A DNA stretch of 64,000 nt, taken from NCBI GenBank assembly GCA_029555025.1, contig JAKPTZ010000081.1, positions 1-64,000 on the forward strand, in the 5' to 3' direction. The notes under the pieces were generated by a model. It saw only the letters and a list, made by a program, of their open reading frames with translations, was not told the origin of the DNA and ran no database searches. This document shows positions 45,631 to 55,966 of this stretch, piece after piece. The position numbers and the translations under genes are program-made. Each line of letters opens with the position of its first letter. The stretch's first letter is position 1. The DNA comes from Deltaproteobacteria bacterium (GTDB lineage Bacteria; Myxococcota_A; UBA9042; DTJE01).

Positions 45631-48600
45631 CTACGGCTCGAAACAGAGCGTCTCGTAGTGAACCTCAATCTCGTCGCCTTCCTGCGGCATGTTCGGGCTT
45701 TCAACGTCGAAGATGATCGAATTCGACGCCGCGTCGTATTCCCATCCATCGTTGTCGGCAAGCTGGACGCCCTTTACCTTTACCGTAATCGAGTTCGGGT
45801 CGGCGATTCGCGAAAGGAAGAACTGCTGCTTCAAGCCGAACGCGACGCTGCCGATTTCGGTAAGAACCTCCTTGTAATTCGGGTCGCAGATGGAGCCGAC
45901 CTTTCCGTTGGTCGCGTTCGCGACTTCGATGTAACGCTTTGCCTCGTATGCGCCGGAGCCGGTCGGGCCGATACAGCCCGGCTGCTTCGTGCCGTCCTGG
46001 AACACCAGCGTGCCGTCATCGACGCCGACGATCGCATTGAAGTGCATCATGTTCTGGTTATAGAAGCCCTTGATCGACCTGAAGAAATCGATATAGAAGC
46101 CAAGGTCGCCGCTGCTCTGGTCTTCCTCGTCCGACAGGGCGATGATCTCAAGCTGGGCATCCTCCCGCAGGAAGCCCTTGTTCCAGCCGCCGCAGGTCGA
46201 TTCCAGGCACTTGAACGGACAACTGGCCGCGTCGGTGCACAGGTTCGGATCGGAAGAACAATCCTCGTCACGGGTGCACGAGACGCCGGTATCGGTAACC
46301 AACGGTGCCGACAAGCCGGCCTGGGCGTTCGCAAGCGCGCCTTCGCTGTTGTCGCCGTCACTGCCAAGGTTGGCGAGGTTCGCGAACTGGGATTTCGCGT
46401 TCGGGCCCGGCGTGATGTACCTGGGCAGCGTCCTGGGATTGCCAAGGTTCAACTTGCCAAGGATGTGTTCATAGCTCAGGCCGGTCGAAACGACGCCGAT
46501 GTGGTAATCGTTCTGCCAGACTTCCGCCTGGTTGATGAAGTATTCAAAGTTTTCGATCAGCGTCTGCTGGTCGTCACCCATGGAACCGGAGTCGTCGATT
46601 ACGAAAAGGATGTCAACTTCCTGTCCCGAAAGCTGCGTGAACACATCGGTCTGATCACTGTAGATCGTGCCCTGCCCGCTCAGGCCGACAAACAGCTCCG
46701 GAATGCTCTGCTCATTCGAAAGGACTTTCAGGATGCACGAATCCTCGGTGGTATCCTGCGGAACGAAATTCACGCCGAAACAAAGCGGCGAGCCTGTCGT
46801 GATGGGACGCGGCAGCGGCGGCATTCCCTTCAGCTTGAACTCGGGCGTGCAGCCATCGAGCTTGACTCCGGTAACCTGCAGCGGTGCCGATCCGGTGTTG
46901 TAGGCACAGATCTGATAGGTCTTGGATGCGCAACCGAGCGTTACCAGGCCGAACTTGACTTCGGAAGGAAGCACCGCCAGGTTCGCGACGCCGCTCGTAC
47001 CCTTCAGGTTGGCGGAATACGTTCCGGTTCCTGAAGGCTTGGGAACGATCAGATCCTTCTTGAGCTGTGAGTCATAAATCATCACGCCCATAATCGCGTT
47101 GTATTCGGTGAGTTCCCCGAACATCGTGCCGGTCTGGGGCGGCTGGAACCTGACGAAAATGGTGGCTGACCCACCCGGGCCGATGCCGTTCTGAATGACC
47201 CCCGGCTGCTGGGAAACGACGAATTTCGTGGACTTGGACGTCGTGAAAGGCTCGGCGCATGCACCGCCGAAGCCGATGCCGAATCCGGATGAGCAGTCCT
47301 GGATATAAGTCTGCTTGTAGCTGCAGTAACCAAGACCGGTGTTGACGACGCGAATCGGAAGCTCCTTCTTGAAGCCCATCGGGACAAGGCCGAAGTCGTA
47401 CGCCGACGGGACAAGCTGCGGAATGCAGTTGGCAGTGCCGCCGCGGCTGATCTTCACCGGTATCAGCGTTTCGGTGTTCGGAACGGACTTATCGTTGCTC
47501 ACAATGCGAAGTTTCGCGCGAATGTCGCCGGTTTCAGGCCCTTTGTTGGTGAAGCCAATCTTGACCTCAAGCCCTTCGCCCGGGGCCAGCGTGTATTTGC
47601 CGCCGCTCGGAACCTTGTCCGGGGTCGATACGCTCCACTCCTGGCCGTACTTTTCGTCGGTCTTCTCGATCAGGTTCGGTATCCCGTCGATGACAAGGTT
47701 GGCCGAACCGTCGTTACGAATCGCGACCGACTTGAACACCGTGATACCCTGGGCGCCGTATCCCATGTCCAGGTTGTCCGGGGTAACCGTCATCAGCGGG
47801 GACTTCACGAAACCGTAAATCGAGACCATCGCGGGGGACGCGGGATCCGTGCTTGCCACCTGAAGCCAGCCGATAGCCTGGCCGGTCGCCCGTTCCGCCT
47901 TCGTGACGGTCCACGCGACATACACGTCCCGTTCATCCTCGGGCTCAAGGTTGAAGCTGCTGTCGCCTTCGACGGCCAGCCCCTCGTGACTTCCCGGCGA
48001 CAAAGCGACATTGGTCACGCGAAGCGAGTCGTTTCCGACATTCTTAAGCACCACCAGTCCGCGACCGGTCGAGCCGATGTCAACGCCGCCGATTTCAATC
48101 TGCTTCGGATTGATGAACAGTCTCGGTCCAAGGCCTGTGCCGAACACGTCGAACGACCAGACGTTCTCCTCGCCCTTCACAACAAGTTGGGAGTACTCGT
48201 TCGCGCCTTCCTGAGGGGTGTATTCGATGGTGACGCCGATGACCTCGTCCGGATCAAGATCGACCGGAAGGATGTCGCCTTCGGGCGGGACGATGCTGAT
48301 CAGCTTGAAGGCACCTGAGCCTTCCGCGCTCATCATGACCTGCTCGATCTTGAAGGACGCCGTTCCGACGTTGCGGATCGAGACATCCATAGTCGTCGAA
48401 TTGCCGATATTGATTTCGCCGAAATCGATCGGGCTCGGCTCGGTAATCAGGGTCGCGGTCTGACCGGCGGAAGTCACCGATATCCGTGTCTTGTAGTTCT
48501 GGGTTGCCACGTTGTGCGCGACGACTATGACGCCGGAGTCGGTCGATGCATCGGTTGGCCTGTAAATCACGTCAAAAGTCGCAGTCTCGCCAACAGCAAG

Positions 48601-48885
48601 CTCCGTCTTCGAAAGCTGGCCGGTCGTGAACTCGCCGGAAAGCCCTTCCATCGAAATGGCCCCGAGCACGACGACACCTGATTCGCCGGAATGCCGAAGG
48701 GTGACCGACAAAGTCTTCTGCTGTCCGATGACGACCGATCCGAAGTCAACCGAACGTGGCAAATAGTCGATCGCCAACGCATCGGCGACGCCGGAACCGT
48801 CATCGCAGGCGATCTGGCCGGAACACGCGGCCAGAATCATCCACGTGGCGGAAACCAACCGGGCAACTTTTCGGAATGACATCAT
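45631..48885 (-). CDS. ASH-domain lipoprotein with C-terminal von Willebrand A domain
   Basis: This 1084-aa lipoprotein (signal peptide MMSFRKVARLVSATWMILAAC; an alternative lipobox is GQIAC) has about six ASH units typified by PSPIDFGEINIGNSTTMDVSIRNVG and LFINPKQIEIGGVDIGSTGRG, then a von Willebrand A domain from about residue 750 with an intact MIDAS start VIDDSGSMGDD. A Cys-rich segment (VSCTRDEDCSSDPNLC...STCGG) is inserted into the VWA domain, similar in style to the insert of its neighbour. It probably makes metal-dependent contacts at the cell surface. The ATG 48885 has GGGG before it; the track start (48939) would bury the signal peptide. Confidence 0.8.
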   Translation of the reverse strand: MMSFRKVARLVSATWMILAACSGQIACDDGSGVADALAIDYLPRSVDFGSVVIGQQKTLSVTLRHSGESGVVVLGAISMEGLSGEFTTGQLSKTELAVGETATFDVIYRPTDASTDSGVIVVAHNVATQNYKTRISVTSAGQTATLITEPSPIDFGEINIGNSTTMDVSIRNVGTASFKIEQVMMSAEGSGAFKLISIVPPEGDILPVDLDPDEVIGVTIEYTPQEGANEYSQLVVKGEENVWSFDVFGTGLGPRLFINPKQIEIGGVDIGSTGRGLVVLKNVGNDSLRVTNVALSPGSHEGLAVEGDSSFNLEPEDERDVYVAWTVTKAERATGQAIGWLQVASTDPASPAMVSIYGFVKSPLMTVTPDNLDMGYGAQGITVFKSVAIRNDGSANLVIDGIPNLIEKTDEKYGQEWSVSTPDKVPSGGKYTLAPGEGLEVKIGFTNKGPETGDIRAKLRIVSNDKSVPNTETLIPVKISRGGTANCIPQLVPSAYDFGLVPMGFKKELPIRVVNTGLGYCSYKQTYIQDCSSGFGIGFGGACAEPFTTSKSTKFVVSQQPGVIQNGIGPGGSATIFVRFQPPQTGTMFGELTEYNAIMGVMIYDSQLKKDLIVPKPSGTGTYSANLKGTSGVANLAVLPSEVKFGLVTLGCASKTYQICAYNTGSAPLQVTGVKLDGCTPEFKLKGMPPLPRPITTGSPLCFGVNFVPQDTTEDSCILKVLSNEQSIPELFVGLSGQGTIYSDQTDVFTQLSGQEVDILFVIDDSGSMGDDQQTLIENFEYFINQAEVWQNDYHIGVVSTGLSYEHILGKLNLGNPRTLPRYITPGPNAKSQFANLANLGSDGDNSEGALANAQAGLSAPLVTDTGVSCTRDEDCSSDPNLCTDAASCPFKCLESTCGGWNKGFLREDAQLEIIALSDEEDQSSGDLGFYIDFFRSIKGFYNQNMMHFNAIVGVDDGTLVFQDGTKQPGCIGPTGSGAYEAKRYIEVANATNGKVGSICDPNYKEVLTEIGSVAFGLKQQFFLSRIADPNSITVKVKGVQLADNDGWEYDAASNSIIFDVESPNMPQEGDEIEVHYETLCFEP

Positions 48886-49076
48886 GATCGACCCCCGAAC
48901 GAATTGTTTGAAAACCATGCGAATTACCCGAACGGCCACCGGGTTACGGTGTCCGGACAGAACGCTGCGCGACTATTTTAGTAATCTGGAAGCAAATTGA
49001 AACAATAAGTTGCGTGGGAACCGACAATCCAGTTCAAACTGGGCAGCAAACAGGGGAAATGAACCGGCCGTCAGGA

Positions 49077-51185
49077 CTATTCGCAACCGCCGCCGCCGAT
49101 GGCGGAGAAGGACGGCTCCTCGTAACCCTTTGTGATCTTGAACGAGTTGTCGGGATTGCGCAGAAGGGTAACGGTCTGCTGCGGCCACTCGATCTCGGCC
49201 GCGTACCACATGTCGCACTTGTACATTGCCGTGCCGGACACCGACATATCGACGCTGAACACTTCCTCGCCGTAAATGAAGCACTTAAGGCGCGGATAAC
49301 TGGCGCCGAAGCCATGGTCGTCCCAATAGTGAACGCCGATTCGATAGACGCGGCCCGCGACCGGCGAATCAAGATTCAGGTTTTCAGGGCCGGCACCGTC
49401 CGTGTCGTCGCGGTCAAGGGACGGATTGTCCTTGCCGTCCGGATTCGGGGTTTCCCATTCCGGGTTCGGCTGGAACCAGAAAACGTCGTAGGGCACGTGG
49501 AACCAGGGGTCGCGGATTCCGTCCTTGTCGATATCGGTCATGGCCGCGAACGGATGGGCGAAATGGAGATCCATGTCCGCGCCCATGTCCTCGCCCTCGT
49601 CGAACTCGTCCGTGTCGGCCGGAGTGTGCCAGGTAAGCTCGCAGTGAATCGCCTTGTCCGGGATGACCTTGACGGTCTTGCAGACGGAACCGCCGCACTT
49701 GGGATCGCTGCTGCAGTACTGGTTGTCGCAAACGTCCAGGCAATAGGTGTACTCGCCACCGATGTTGACTTCGTGCGTGACGGTCGGGCTGGACGCCGAC
49801 GGCAGCAGGATGAACTTGTTTTCGTCCGGCTGATCCACCGTCCACGAATACTTGATTATCGAGCCGCCGGCAGAACCGCTCTGGCTCTGTTCGCCGTGAA
49901 TGTGAAGCAGCGTCTGGGGCTTCACAAGTTCACCTTCCTCGATCACGATCACCGGCTTCGGACAGTCAACCGTAACGCCGTAACCGGATATCGGAATCTC
50001 GGCGTTCGGCTCAATACCGTTGTTGCCGACCAGCAGCGTTCCCGTATCGGGAATCGGCTTTCCATCGTTGTCACGCGGATTCTCATCGTTCGGCGTGAAG
50101 GTCATCATGACATCGATGGCCTGGCCGTTTTCGAGGGTGACCGGGTTTTCCGGTGTCGGAGCCGCGGCCAATCCCTGAATCTCCATTTTGAAGTCGGCAC
50201 TGGTGTCCTCCTTCAGCGCAAGCTGCGAGATCACCAGGGGTTCGTCGCCAGTGGAACGGACACTGACCATCATGCCAGCCGTCTTCTGGATCAGCTTGCC
50301 GCCAAAATCGATTGGGTTCGGATCGACAACCAGCTTGGGACCGGACGCGTTGGCAACCAGATCCACGAAGTAAAGGCCGTCCTGAACCTCGGTGTTGTTC
50401 GTATGGATAACCAGCGTCGCACCCGCGGCGTTGGTATCGACAGGAGCAAACAGGGCGCCCCACATCACGCCGCTTCCGGGGGCGATGGTGACGACCTCGG
50501 GCAGCATGCGCTGCTCGAAGTCGGACTTTCCGACATAATCATTGCCCTTGACGGTGACGGTGAACGCTTCCGGATGACCGACCGACTCGCCTTCAACGCG
50601 AATGTAATCGATGACCAGATCGCACGTTCCCGTGTTGACCAGGCCGATGTCCTGGTATGAATCGTTTCCGAGACTGACGAAACCAAACTCAACCCGCGAT
50701 TCGACGTCCAGGACGGGACGACACTTCTTTCCATCGAAACTGATTACAAGTTCCTGATCCTGGAAGTTGGTCGTATTGTTGTTGCGAACGGTAACGGTCG
50801 CGGAACGCCCCTTCCCATCCTTGGGAGCCTGGTACCGCAAGGTGAACGACGTCTTTGAAGACGGACTTGAAGACACCGGCTCGAGGGTCGCGGGAAGCGT
50901 TCCCTTGAACAGGATGAAAGCCGGCCCCTGCTCGCTTTCATCGGCCGATTCCGGCGTGTAGTTCAATACGACGTCGGTGATTTCCAGGTTCCGGCCTTCG
51001 CCGGTGTTCGTGATGTTCACGACATAGTCGGAATCGACCAGGATGTTGACAGCCCTGTCGCCGGGGCTGATTGAAATCGATGAGAACTGGTTGGCGGATC
51101 CACCCTCGCACGCGACCATGGCAAGTGAAAGACCGACGATCGCCAGAATGACCGAGCGCCAACCGCGACAGGACTTCGTGTTCAT
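49077..51185 (-). CDS. ASH-domain lipoprotein with PKD and YfaP-like C-terminal domains
   Basis: The 702-aa lipoprotein has lipobox AMVAC (Cys about 24), ASH units (VEFGFVSLGNDSYQDIGLVNTG; PNPIDFGGKLIQKTAGM), a PKD-like domain (about 445-545, KYSWTVDQP, EYTYCLDVCDN) and a C-terminal domain with ADMDLHFAHP and DRDDTDGAGPENL, the pattern of DUF2135/YfaP-like beta domains. The gene at 61536 has the same order of domains and is a paralog. The ATG 51185 has AGAGG 6 nt before it; the track's 816-aa form starts 114 codons too early and lacks a signal peptide at its N-terminus. Confidence 0.8.
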   Translation of the reverse strand: MNTKSCRGWRSVILAIVGLSLAMVACEGGSANQFSSISISPGDRAVNILVDSDYVVNITNTGEGRNLEITDVVLNYTPESADESEQGPAFILFKGTLPATLEPVSSSPSSKTSFTLRYQAPKDGKGRSATVTVRNNNTTNFQDQELVISFDGKKCRPVLDVESRVEFGFVSLGNDSYQDIGLVNTGTCDLVIDYIRVEGESVGHPEAFTVTVKGNDYVGKSDFEQRMLPEVVTIAPGSGVMWGALFAPVDTNAAGATLVIHTNNTEVQDGLYFVDLVANASGPKLVVDPNPIDFGGKLIQKTAGMMVSVRSTGDEPLVISQLALKEDTSADFKMEIQGLAAAPTPENPVTLENGQAIDVMMTFTPNDENPRDNDGKPIPDTGTLLVGNNGIEPNAEIPISGYGVTVDCPKPVIVIEEGELVKPQTLLHIHGEQSQSGSAGGSIIKYSWTVDQPDENKFILLPSASSPTVTHEVNIGGEYTYCLDVCDNQYCSSDPKCGGSVCKTVKVIPDKAIHCELTWHTPADTDEFDEGEDMGADMDLHFAHPFAAMTDIDKDGIRDPWFHVPYDVFWFQPNPEWETPNPDGKDNPSLDRDDTDGAGPENLNLDSPVAGRVYRIGVHYWDDHGFGASYPRLKCFIYGEEVFSVDMSVSGTAMYKCDMWYAAEIEWPQQTVTLLRNPDNSFKITKGYEEPSFSAIGGGGCE

Positions 51186-51380
51186 AAACAGCCTCTGCGT
51201 GTTAAACCGGCTGGGAAACCGACTGCCGGTCCATTTCCGAAGATAATTCCAGAGGATTATCCGAAGCGCCCGGTGCGGTGTCAAGAAAGGAATGACCGCA
51301 TTGGAATTGTTTTTTCCTTTGACTGTCCCGGCTTTCGGCAACATCGTCTCGCTGCTGTGCAATTTTATCTCTCTTCCTGC

Positions 51381-51386
51381 GATAAT
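51381..51386 (+). promoter_or_regulatory. Extended -10 (TGC-GATAAT) six nt before the start codon
   Basis: TGCGATAAT is followed by cacgcc and then the ATG at 51393. No ribosome site is present, suggesting a leaderless transcript. Confidence 0.45.
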
Positions 51387-51392
51387 CACGCC

Positions 51393-53093
51393 ATGAATCG
51401 GGCAACCACGGGTAACTCCACGGCAGCATCCCAGACGCATCGACCGCGCATCGCGGCAGTGATGCTGGCCGTGTGCGCCGCGGCCGTCATTCCATGGGTT
51501 GGAACCGTGACGTACCCGCTGCTGCACGACGACAACATGGCCGTGGTCAACAACCCGCTGGTGGACGGCCGGAAGGTGGATCTGGGAAGGATCTTTTCGT
51601 CAACAGGCTGGGGCGACGTGCCGGAATACACGCATGTCGCGAATTACCGGCCACTTTCCACAACGACGCTTGCCGTTACCAGGTACTTCGCGGGCTCCGG
51701 GCCGCTGGCCTTCAGGATTTCAAACATCGTTCTATATTCAATGGCGTGCATGGTGCTTGCCGCCGTAATGATTTCACTTGGTTTCGGCATGCTGCCGTCC
51801 GCTCTCGCGTCAATCTGGTTCGCATTGCACGGAACCCACGTTGAGACGGTGATGTTCGCGGTCAACCGGGAAATCATCCTGGTCTTGCTGTTCTATCTTT
51901 CCGGCCTGCTGGTCGTGATCCGACGATCAACGATGGTGCCGGAACCGCGACAGTGGACGCTGGCATCGGTCGCCGGACTTTTCGCATTGACCCTGGCCGG
52001 GCTCTTTTCAAAGGAGTCGGCCATCACCATGCCGTTTGTCGCCGCGCTGATCATCCTTATCGAACGCCCAGCCTGCCGGCCGGCAAGGGAATCCGTGGCG
52101 CCGATCGCGGCAATGACGACGGCCGTTGCCTTGTACTTCACTGTCCGGCTGATCGCCGTCGGCCGAATCGATGCGTCCGCGATCCCGTGGCAGGACAACC
52201 CGCTTGTCCTGTCGGCCTGGCCCGCGCGGCTGGCAGGCGCGCTTCAGGTTCTTCTCGAGGCCGCGCGGCTGCTGATTCTGCCTGCGGGGATGACGGTGGA
52301 TTACGGATTCGATGTTCTTGGCCTGCCCGGCCCGCCGCCCGGCGCGAGTCCGGCCGCGATCGCGGGCGGGGCGGGGTTGCTCGTCGCCGGACTGGTTCTG
52401 GCGGCGTGGCTTGTCCGCAGGCGTGCGGCCGCATGGCCTGGAATTGTCATGATGGCCCTTTCCTGGGGACTCGTGTCTTCAATCGTGTTCCCAAACTGGA
52501 TTATCCTGGGCGAACGTCTTATGACCGAGCCATCGGCCGGAATGGCCATCGGCCTGGCCGGTGGACTTGCGGCCATCCGGGCGCATTCCAGACGGTCACC
52601 GCGATTCAGTCCGGTCTTCGCCGGTGCCGCCGCCGTCGTCATCGCGTGGGCTGCGATGCTCGGGGCGCTGGCAATCGACCGCGTCGGGGATTACCGCGAC
52701 GCCGAGACGCTTTTCAAGTCGTCCCTGGCCAACCGTCCCGGCAGCACGCGCCTGCACAACAATGTCGGCAAGGCACTGATGGACTCGGGTCGCTGGGCGG
52801 AAGCCGAACCGTGGCTTCGCAAGGCCATCGACATTGACCCGGCCAACGCCGAGGCGCACAACAACCTGGCGCTGGTTCTTGGAAACGCCGGAATGCCCGG
52901 ATCGGCCGTGGCCGAACTCCAGGCCGCACTGCTGCATCGTCCTGGCATGCCCGCGGCACTAGCGAACCTCTGCATCATCCTTGCGGCGCACGACCGCTGC
53001 CGGGATGCCCTGCCAGTGTGCATGCAGGCCCGCGAAAGGGGCGCTGGCGTCGAGTCGCAGATTGCCAGATGCGAACGCCCGTCCGACCCCTGA
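51393..53093 (+). CDS. Multi-pass membrane protein with C-terminal TPRs (TMTC/GT-C glycosyltransferase-like)
   Basis: The 566-aa protein has about ten hydrophobic segments, an early acidic loop (YPLLHDDNMAVVNNPLV) and a later FSKESAITMPF, as in TMTC-type and other GT-C glycosyltransferases that use a lipid-linked sugar. The last 120 residues hold TPRs (AEPWLRKAIDIDPANAEAHNNLALVLGNAG). It may glycosylate exported proteins, perhaps the surface lipoproteins encoded nearby; that link is inference. The ATG at 51393 is chosen because conserved sequence begins there and a -10 box lies 6 nt upstream. It is convergent with hutU. Confidence 0.75.
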   Translation: MNRATTGNSTAASQTHRPRIAAVMLAVCAAAVIPWVGTVTYPLLHDDNMAVVNNPLVDGRKVDLGRIFSSTGWGDVPEYTHVANYRPLSTTTLAVTRYFAGSGPLAFRISNIVLYSMACMVLAAVMISLGFGMLPSALASIWFALHGTHVETVMFAVNREIILVLLFYLSGLLVVIRRSTMVPEPRQWTLASVAGLFALTLAGLFSKESAITMPFVAALIILIERPACRPARESVAPIAAMTTAVALYFTVRLIAVGRIDASAIPWQDNPLVLSAWPARLAGALQVLLEAARLLILPAGMTVDYGFDVLGLPGPPPGASPAAIAGGAGLLVAGLVLAAWLVRRRAAAWPGIVMMALSWGLVSSIVFPNWIILGERLMTEPSAGMAIGLAGGLAAIRAHSRRSPRFSPVFAGAAAVVIAWAAMLGALAIDRVGDYRDAETLFKSSLANRPGSTRLHNNVGKALMDSGRWAEAEPWLRKAIDIDPANAEAHNNLALVLGNAGMPGSAVAELQAALLHRPGMPAALANLCIILAAHDRCRDALPVCMQARERGAGVESQIARCERPSDP

Positions 53094-53107
53094 ATTTCGG
53101 AAAATGA

Positions 53108-54754
53108 CTAGACCATGTGGGGAATCTTCAGTGCGGTTCTGCGGGCCGCATCGACGGCAAGATCGTAGCCGGCATCGACGTGCCGGAAGACACCGGTTGC
53201 CGGATCGCCGCGAAGCACCCTTTCCAGCTTGCGGGCCTGCGCGTCCGTTCCGTCCGCCACGATGACGACACCGGCATGAATGGAATATCCGATGCCGACC
53301 CCGCCACCATGATGAATCGAAACCCATGTGGCGCCGTTGGACGCGTTCAACATCGCATTCAGCAGCGGCCAGTCCGCGACGATGTCCGACCCGTCCTTCA
53401 TTGCCTCGGTCTCGCGATGCGGCGAAGCCACCGATCCCGAATCAAGGTGATCGCGTCCGATAACGATCGGCGCCTTGACCTTTCCACGTCGAACCAGATC
53501 GTTAAAGGCCAGGCCCGCAACGTCGCGTTCGCCATACCCGAGCCAGCAGATTCGGGCGGGCAGCCCCTGCCAGGCAACCTTGCGCCTTGCCATGTCAATC
53601 CACCTGGCAAGACCTTCGTCCTTCGGGAACAGTTCAAGCACGAGGTCGTCCGTGGCCGCGATATCGGCGGGGTCGCCGGAAAGCGCCGCCCACCTGAACG
53701 GTCCGCGGCCCGAACAGAACTGCGGCCTGATATAGGCAGGCACGAATCCGGGAAATGCATAGGCATCGGCAAGCCCCATGCGGAAAGCCTGCGTCCTGAT
53801 GTTATTGCCGTAATCAAACACGTGCGACCCGAGGCGCTGCAGATCAAGCATCGCCTGAACGTGCCTGACGACCGCGTCGAAGGACAACTTCTGGTACTTG
53901 TCGGGATCGCTCTTCCGAAGTGCCAGCGCCTCTGCGTAATCAACCTGATCCGGAACGTACCCGGTCAGCATGTCATGAGCCGAGGTCTGATCGGTCACCA
54001 GGTCTGGCACGATTCCCCGCCGAACCAGTTCCGGGAAAACTGTCGCACAATTGCCGTGAAGCCCGATGGACAAGGGCTCCCTGGCCATCATAGCCCGCCG
54101 GGCCATCTGAAGTGCCTCGTCCAGGCTGTCGGTGGACACGTCAAGATACCTGGTGTCGAGCCTTCTCTGAATGCGGTGACGATCGACTTCCACGCACAAA
54201 GCCACGCCGCCCGCCATCGTGATGGCCAGGGGCTGGGCGCCGCCCATGCCGCCGAGCCCGCCAGTAAGGACAAGCCGGCCCCCGAGATCCCCGTCGAAAT
54301 GAGTCCTTGCCGCAGCGGCGAAGGTCTCATACGTCCCCTGCAGAATCCCCTGGGTTCCAATGTAAATCCATGACCCGGCGGTCATCTGGCCGTACATCAT
54401 CAGACCCAGCCGATCCAACTCGCGGAACTTCTCCCAGGTCGCATAAGCAGGAACCAGATTCGAATTGGCAATCAGTACCCTGGGCGCATCGGCGTGGGTG
54501 CGGATTACGCCCACAGCCTTGCCGGACTGCACCAGAAGCGTTTCGTCATCCTCAAGTTCAACCAGCGCCCGGTCAATCTTTTCAAAACAGTCCCAGTTCC
54601 GGGCGGCCTTCCCTATTCCACCGTAAACGACCAGTTCTTCTGGATTTTCGGCAACATCGGGGTGAAGGTTGTTGTGCAGCATCCGCCTGGCGGCTTCCTG
54701 CTGCCATCCCTTGCACGAAAGCCTCGTCCCGGTCAGGTATTCGACAGTCCTCAT
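53108..54754 (-). CDS. hutU: Urocanate hydratase
   Basis: HutU adds water to urocanate in histidine degradation using tightly bound NAD. The 548-aa product has the normal length and matches the family along its length: [90 protein letters not shown] and [14 protein letters not shown] near the C-terminus, including the expected active-site region. It overlaps the MEMO1-family gene by 4 nt (ATGA). No hutH, hutI or hutG is in the window, so the other steps must be elsewhere. Confidence 0.97.
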   Translation of the reverse strand: MRTVEYLTGTRLSCKGWQQEAARRMLHNNLHPDVAENPEELVVYGGIGKAARNWDCFEKIDRALVELEDDETLLVQSGKAVGVIRTHADAPRVLIANSNLVPAYATWEKFRELDRLGLMMYGQMTAGSWIYIGTQGILQGTYETFAAAARTHFDGDLGGRLVLTGGLGGMGGAQPLAITMAGGVALCVEVDRHRIQRRLDTRYLDVSTDSLDEALQMARRAMMAREPLSIGLHGNCATVFPELVRRGIVPDLVTDQTSAHDMLTGYVPDQVDYAEALALRKSDPDKYQKLSFDAVVRHVQAMLDLQRLGSHVFDYGNNIRTQAFRMGLADAYAFPGFVPAYIRPQFCSGRGPFRWAALSGDPADIAATDDLVLELFPKDEGLARWIDMARRKVAWQGLPARICWLGYGERDVAGLAFNDLVRRGKVKAPIVIGRDHLDSGSVASPHRETEAMKDGSDIVADWPLLNAMLNASNGATWVSIHHGGGVGIGYSIHAGVVIVADGTDAQARKLERVLRGDPATGVFRHVDAGYDLAVDAARRTALKIPHMV

Positions 54755-55662
54755 CTACAGTCTCCACAAGAACCAGCCACAACTCCGGCGCCGCTTCCCC
54801 GATCCAGTCTCCGAAACTCGTCGGCGGGGCACCGATCCCGAAGCATGACGGCACCGTATCCGACGACCGAGGACGCGTCCCCGGTGCAATCCATGCTCGT
54901 CTGGTAGCCTACCAGCTCGCCGTATCCGGCGCCAGCTTCCCGGGCCGCCAGCATCATTACCACGACGGGAACGACCCCGCACATCGTGATGTGGTGCTCG
55001 ACGACGGCCTGGTAAAGTCCGGGAGCATCAAGTCCGACCATCCGATCCAGCACCATCCTGTCCTTCCGCGCACCGATGCGCAATGGCTCGTTGTGGTTCA
55101 AGTCGGAACTGGCCACCAGAAGGACTTCTTCGCCGCGATCCCTGAAACAGGCGACAACCCCGGCGATGGATGTGGCAATCCGCGCGCAGTCGGAATACGA
55201 CATCGAACGCAGACAAAGCGCGGTCAGACGGACGGACGGGTTGGCGGCCTGGATGTATGGAAGCACCGCTTCAATCGAATGCTCTTCGTGATGGGCCAGG
55301 TCGTCAAAGGCAAGAAGCGGACAGGCGTCGACGATTGCCGCGGCCATGTCGCGATCCATTTCAAAAGTCCCTGAAGGTGTCGAATACGAAAACCGGTCGG
55401 CCACGGCCGCGACCGCGCCAAGACCGGTATGGTTCGGCCCGATGACCAGGACATGATCGGGAACCCTGACCCTGGACCAGAGTGCCGCGGCCACCTTGCC
55501 GCAATACTCGATTGAAGCGTGCGGAACGACAACACCCCGGACGCCGTCCACCCTGGAAGCGCCGCCGGCCGAACTGCCCTGCCCCAGTCCAGCCAGAACC
55601 TGGGACAGATGGCCGGCCGACTCGGGAAAATACAGACCGGAAACAACCGAACGCCTGGTCAT
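54751..55662 (-). CDS. MEMO1 / AmmeMemoRadiSam system protein B family
   Basis: The 303-aa protein matches the MEMO1 family, related in fold to class III dioxygenases: [77 protein letters not shown] and [12 protein letters not shown]. Conserved His residues in VPHA and GPNH are likely metal ligands. In bacteria it often accompanies an AMMECR1 protein and a radical SAM enzyme; neither is seen here. It lies upstream of hutU with an ATGA overlap, an unusual pairing. CGGAG lies about 7 nt before the ATG. Confidence 0.9.
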   Translation of the reverse strand: MTRRSVVSGLYFPESAGHLSQVLAGLGQGSSAGGASRVDGVRGVVVPHASIEYCGKVAAALWSRVRVPDHVLVIGPNHTGLGAVAAVADRFSYSTPSGTFEMDRDMAAAIVDACPLLAFDDLAHHEEHSIEAVLPYIQAANPSVRLTALCLRSMSYSDCARIATSIAGVVACFRDRGEEVLLVASSDLNHNEPLRIGARKDRMVLDRMVGLDAPGLYQAVVEHHITMCGVVPVVVMMLAAREAGAGYGELVGYQTSMDCTGDASSVVGYGAVMLRDRCPADEFRRLDRGSGAGVVAGSCGDCR

Positions 55663-55740
55663 TGGAATACTCCGGGAGAGCCCGCAGGCGAATATACGTT
55701 ACCGCCGGGCGGTATTCCACTGGACGAAGATACTGTTAAG

Positions 55741-55827
55741 CGGAGAGAGAGGGAGTCGAACCCCCGGTAAGCTGACGCCTACGCCTGATTTCGAGTCAGG
55801 TGCCATCGACCACTCGGCCATCTCTCC
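55741..55827 (-). tRNA. tRNA-Ser (anticodon CGA)
   Basis: The minus strand reads GGAGAGATGGCCGAGTGGTCGA..., with acceptor stem GGAGAGA/TCTCTCC, anticodon loop CTCGAAA (CGA), a long variable arm and T-loop GGTTCGACTCC. The 87-nt length fits a class II tRNA. CCA is not encoded. Confidence 0.95.
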
Positions 55828-55853
55828 AATGAACAAGGTCACTAACGGAACTG

Positions 55854-55939
55854 CGGAGAGAGGGGGATTCGAACCCTCGGAGGCTTTTGACCTCACACGA
55901 TTTCCAGTCGTGCACCTTCGACCACTCGGTCATCTCTCC
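55854..55939 (-). tRNA. tRNA-Ser (anticodon GGA)
   Basis: The minus strand reads GGAGAGATGACCGAGTGGTCGA..., with the same acceptor stem as its neighbour, anticodon loop CTGGAAA (GGA), a long variable arm and T-loop GGTTCGAATCC. The length is 86 nt. CCA is not encoded. Confidence 0.95.
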
Positions 55940-55966
55940 AGCATGGCATGCCCCGGCCAACAATTC

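Noticed and set aside
44503-47034. 843-aa plus-strand ORF crossing two ASH genes
   Set aside because: It runs across the boundary of two well-supported minus-strand lipoprotein genes and has low-complexity Arg/Val content.
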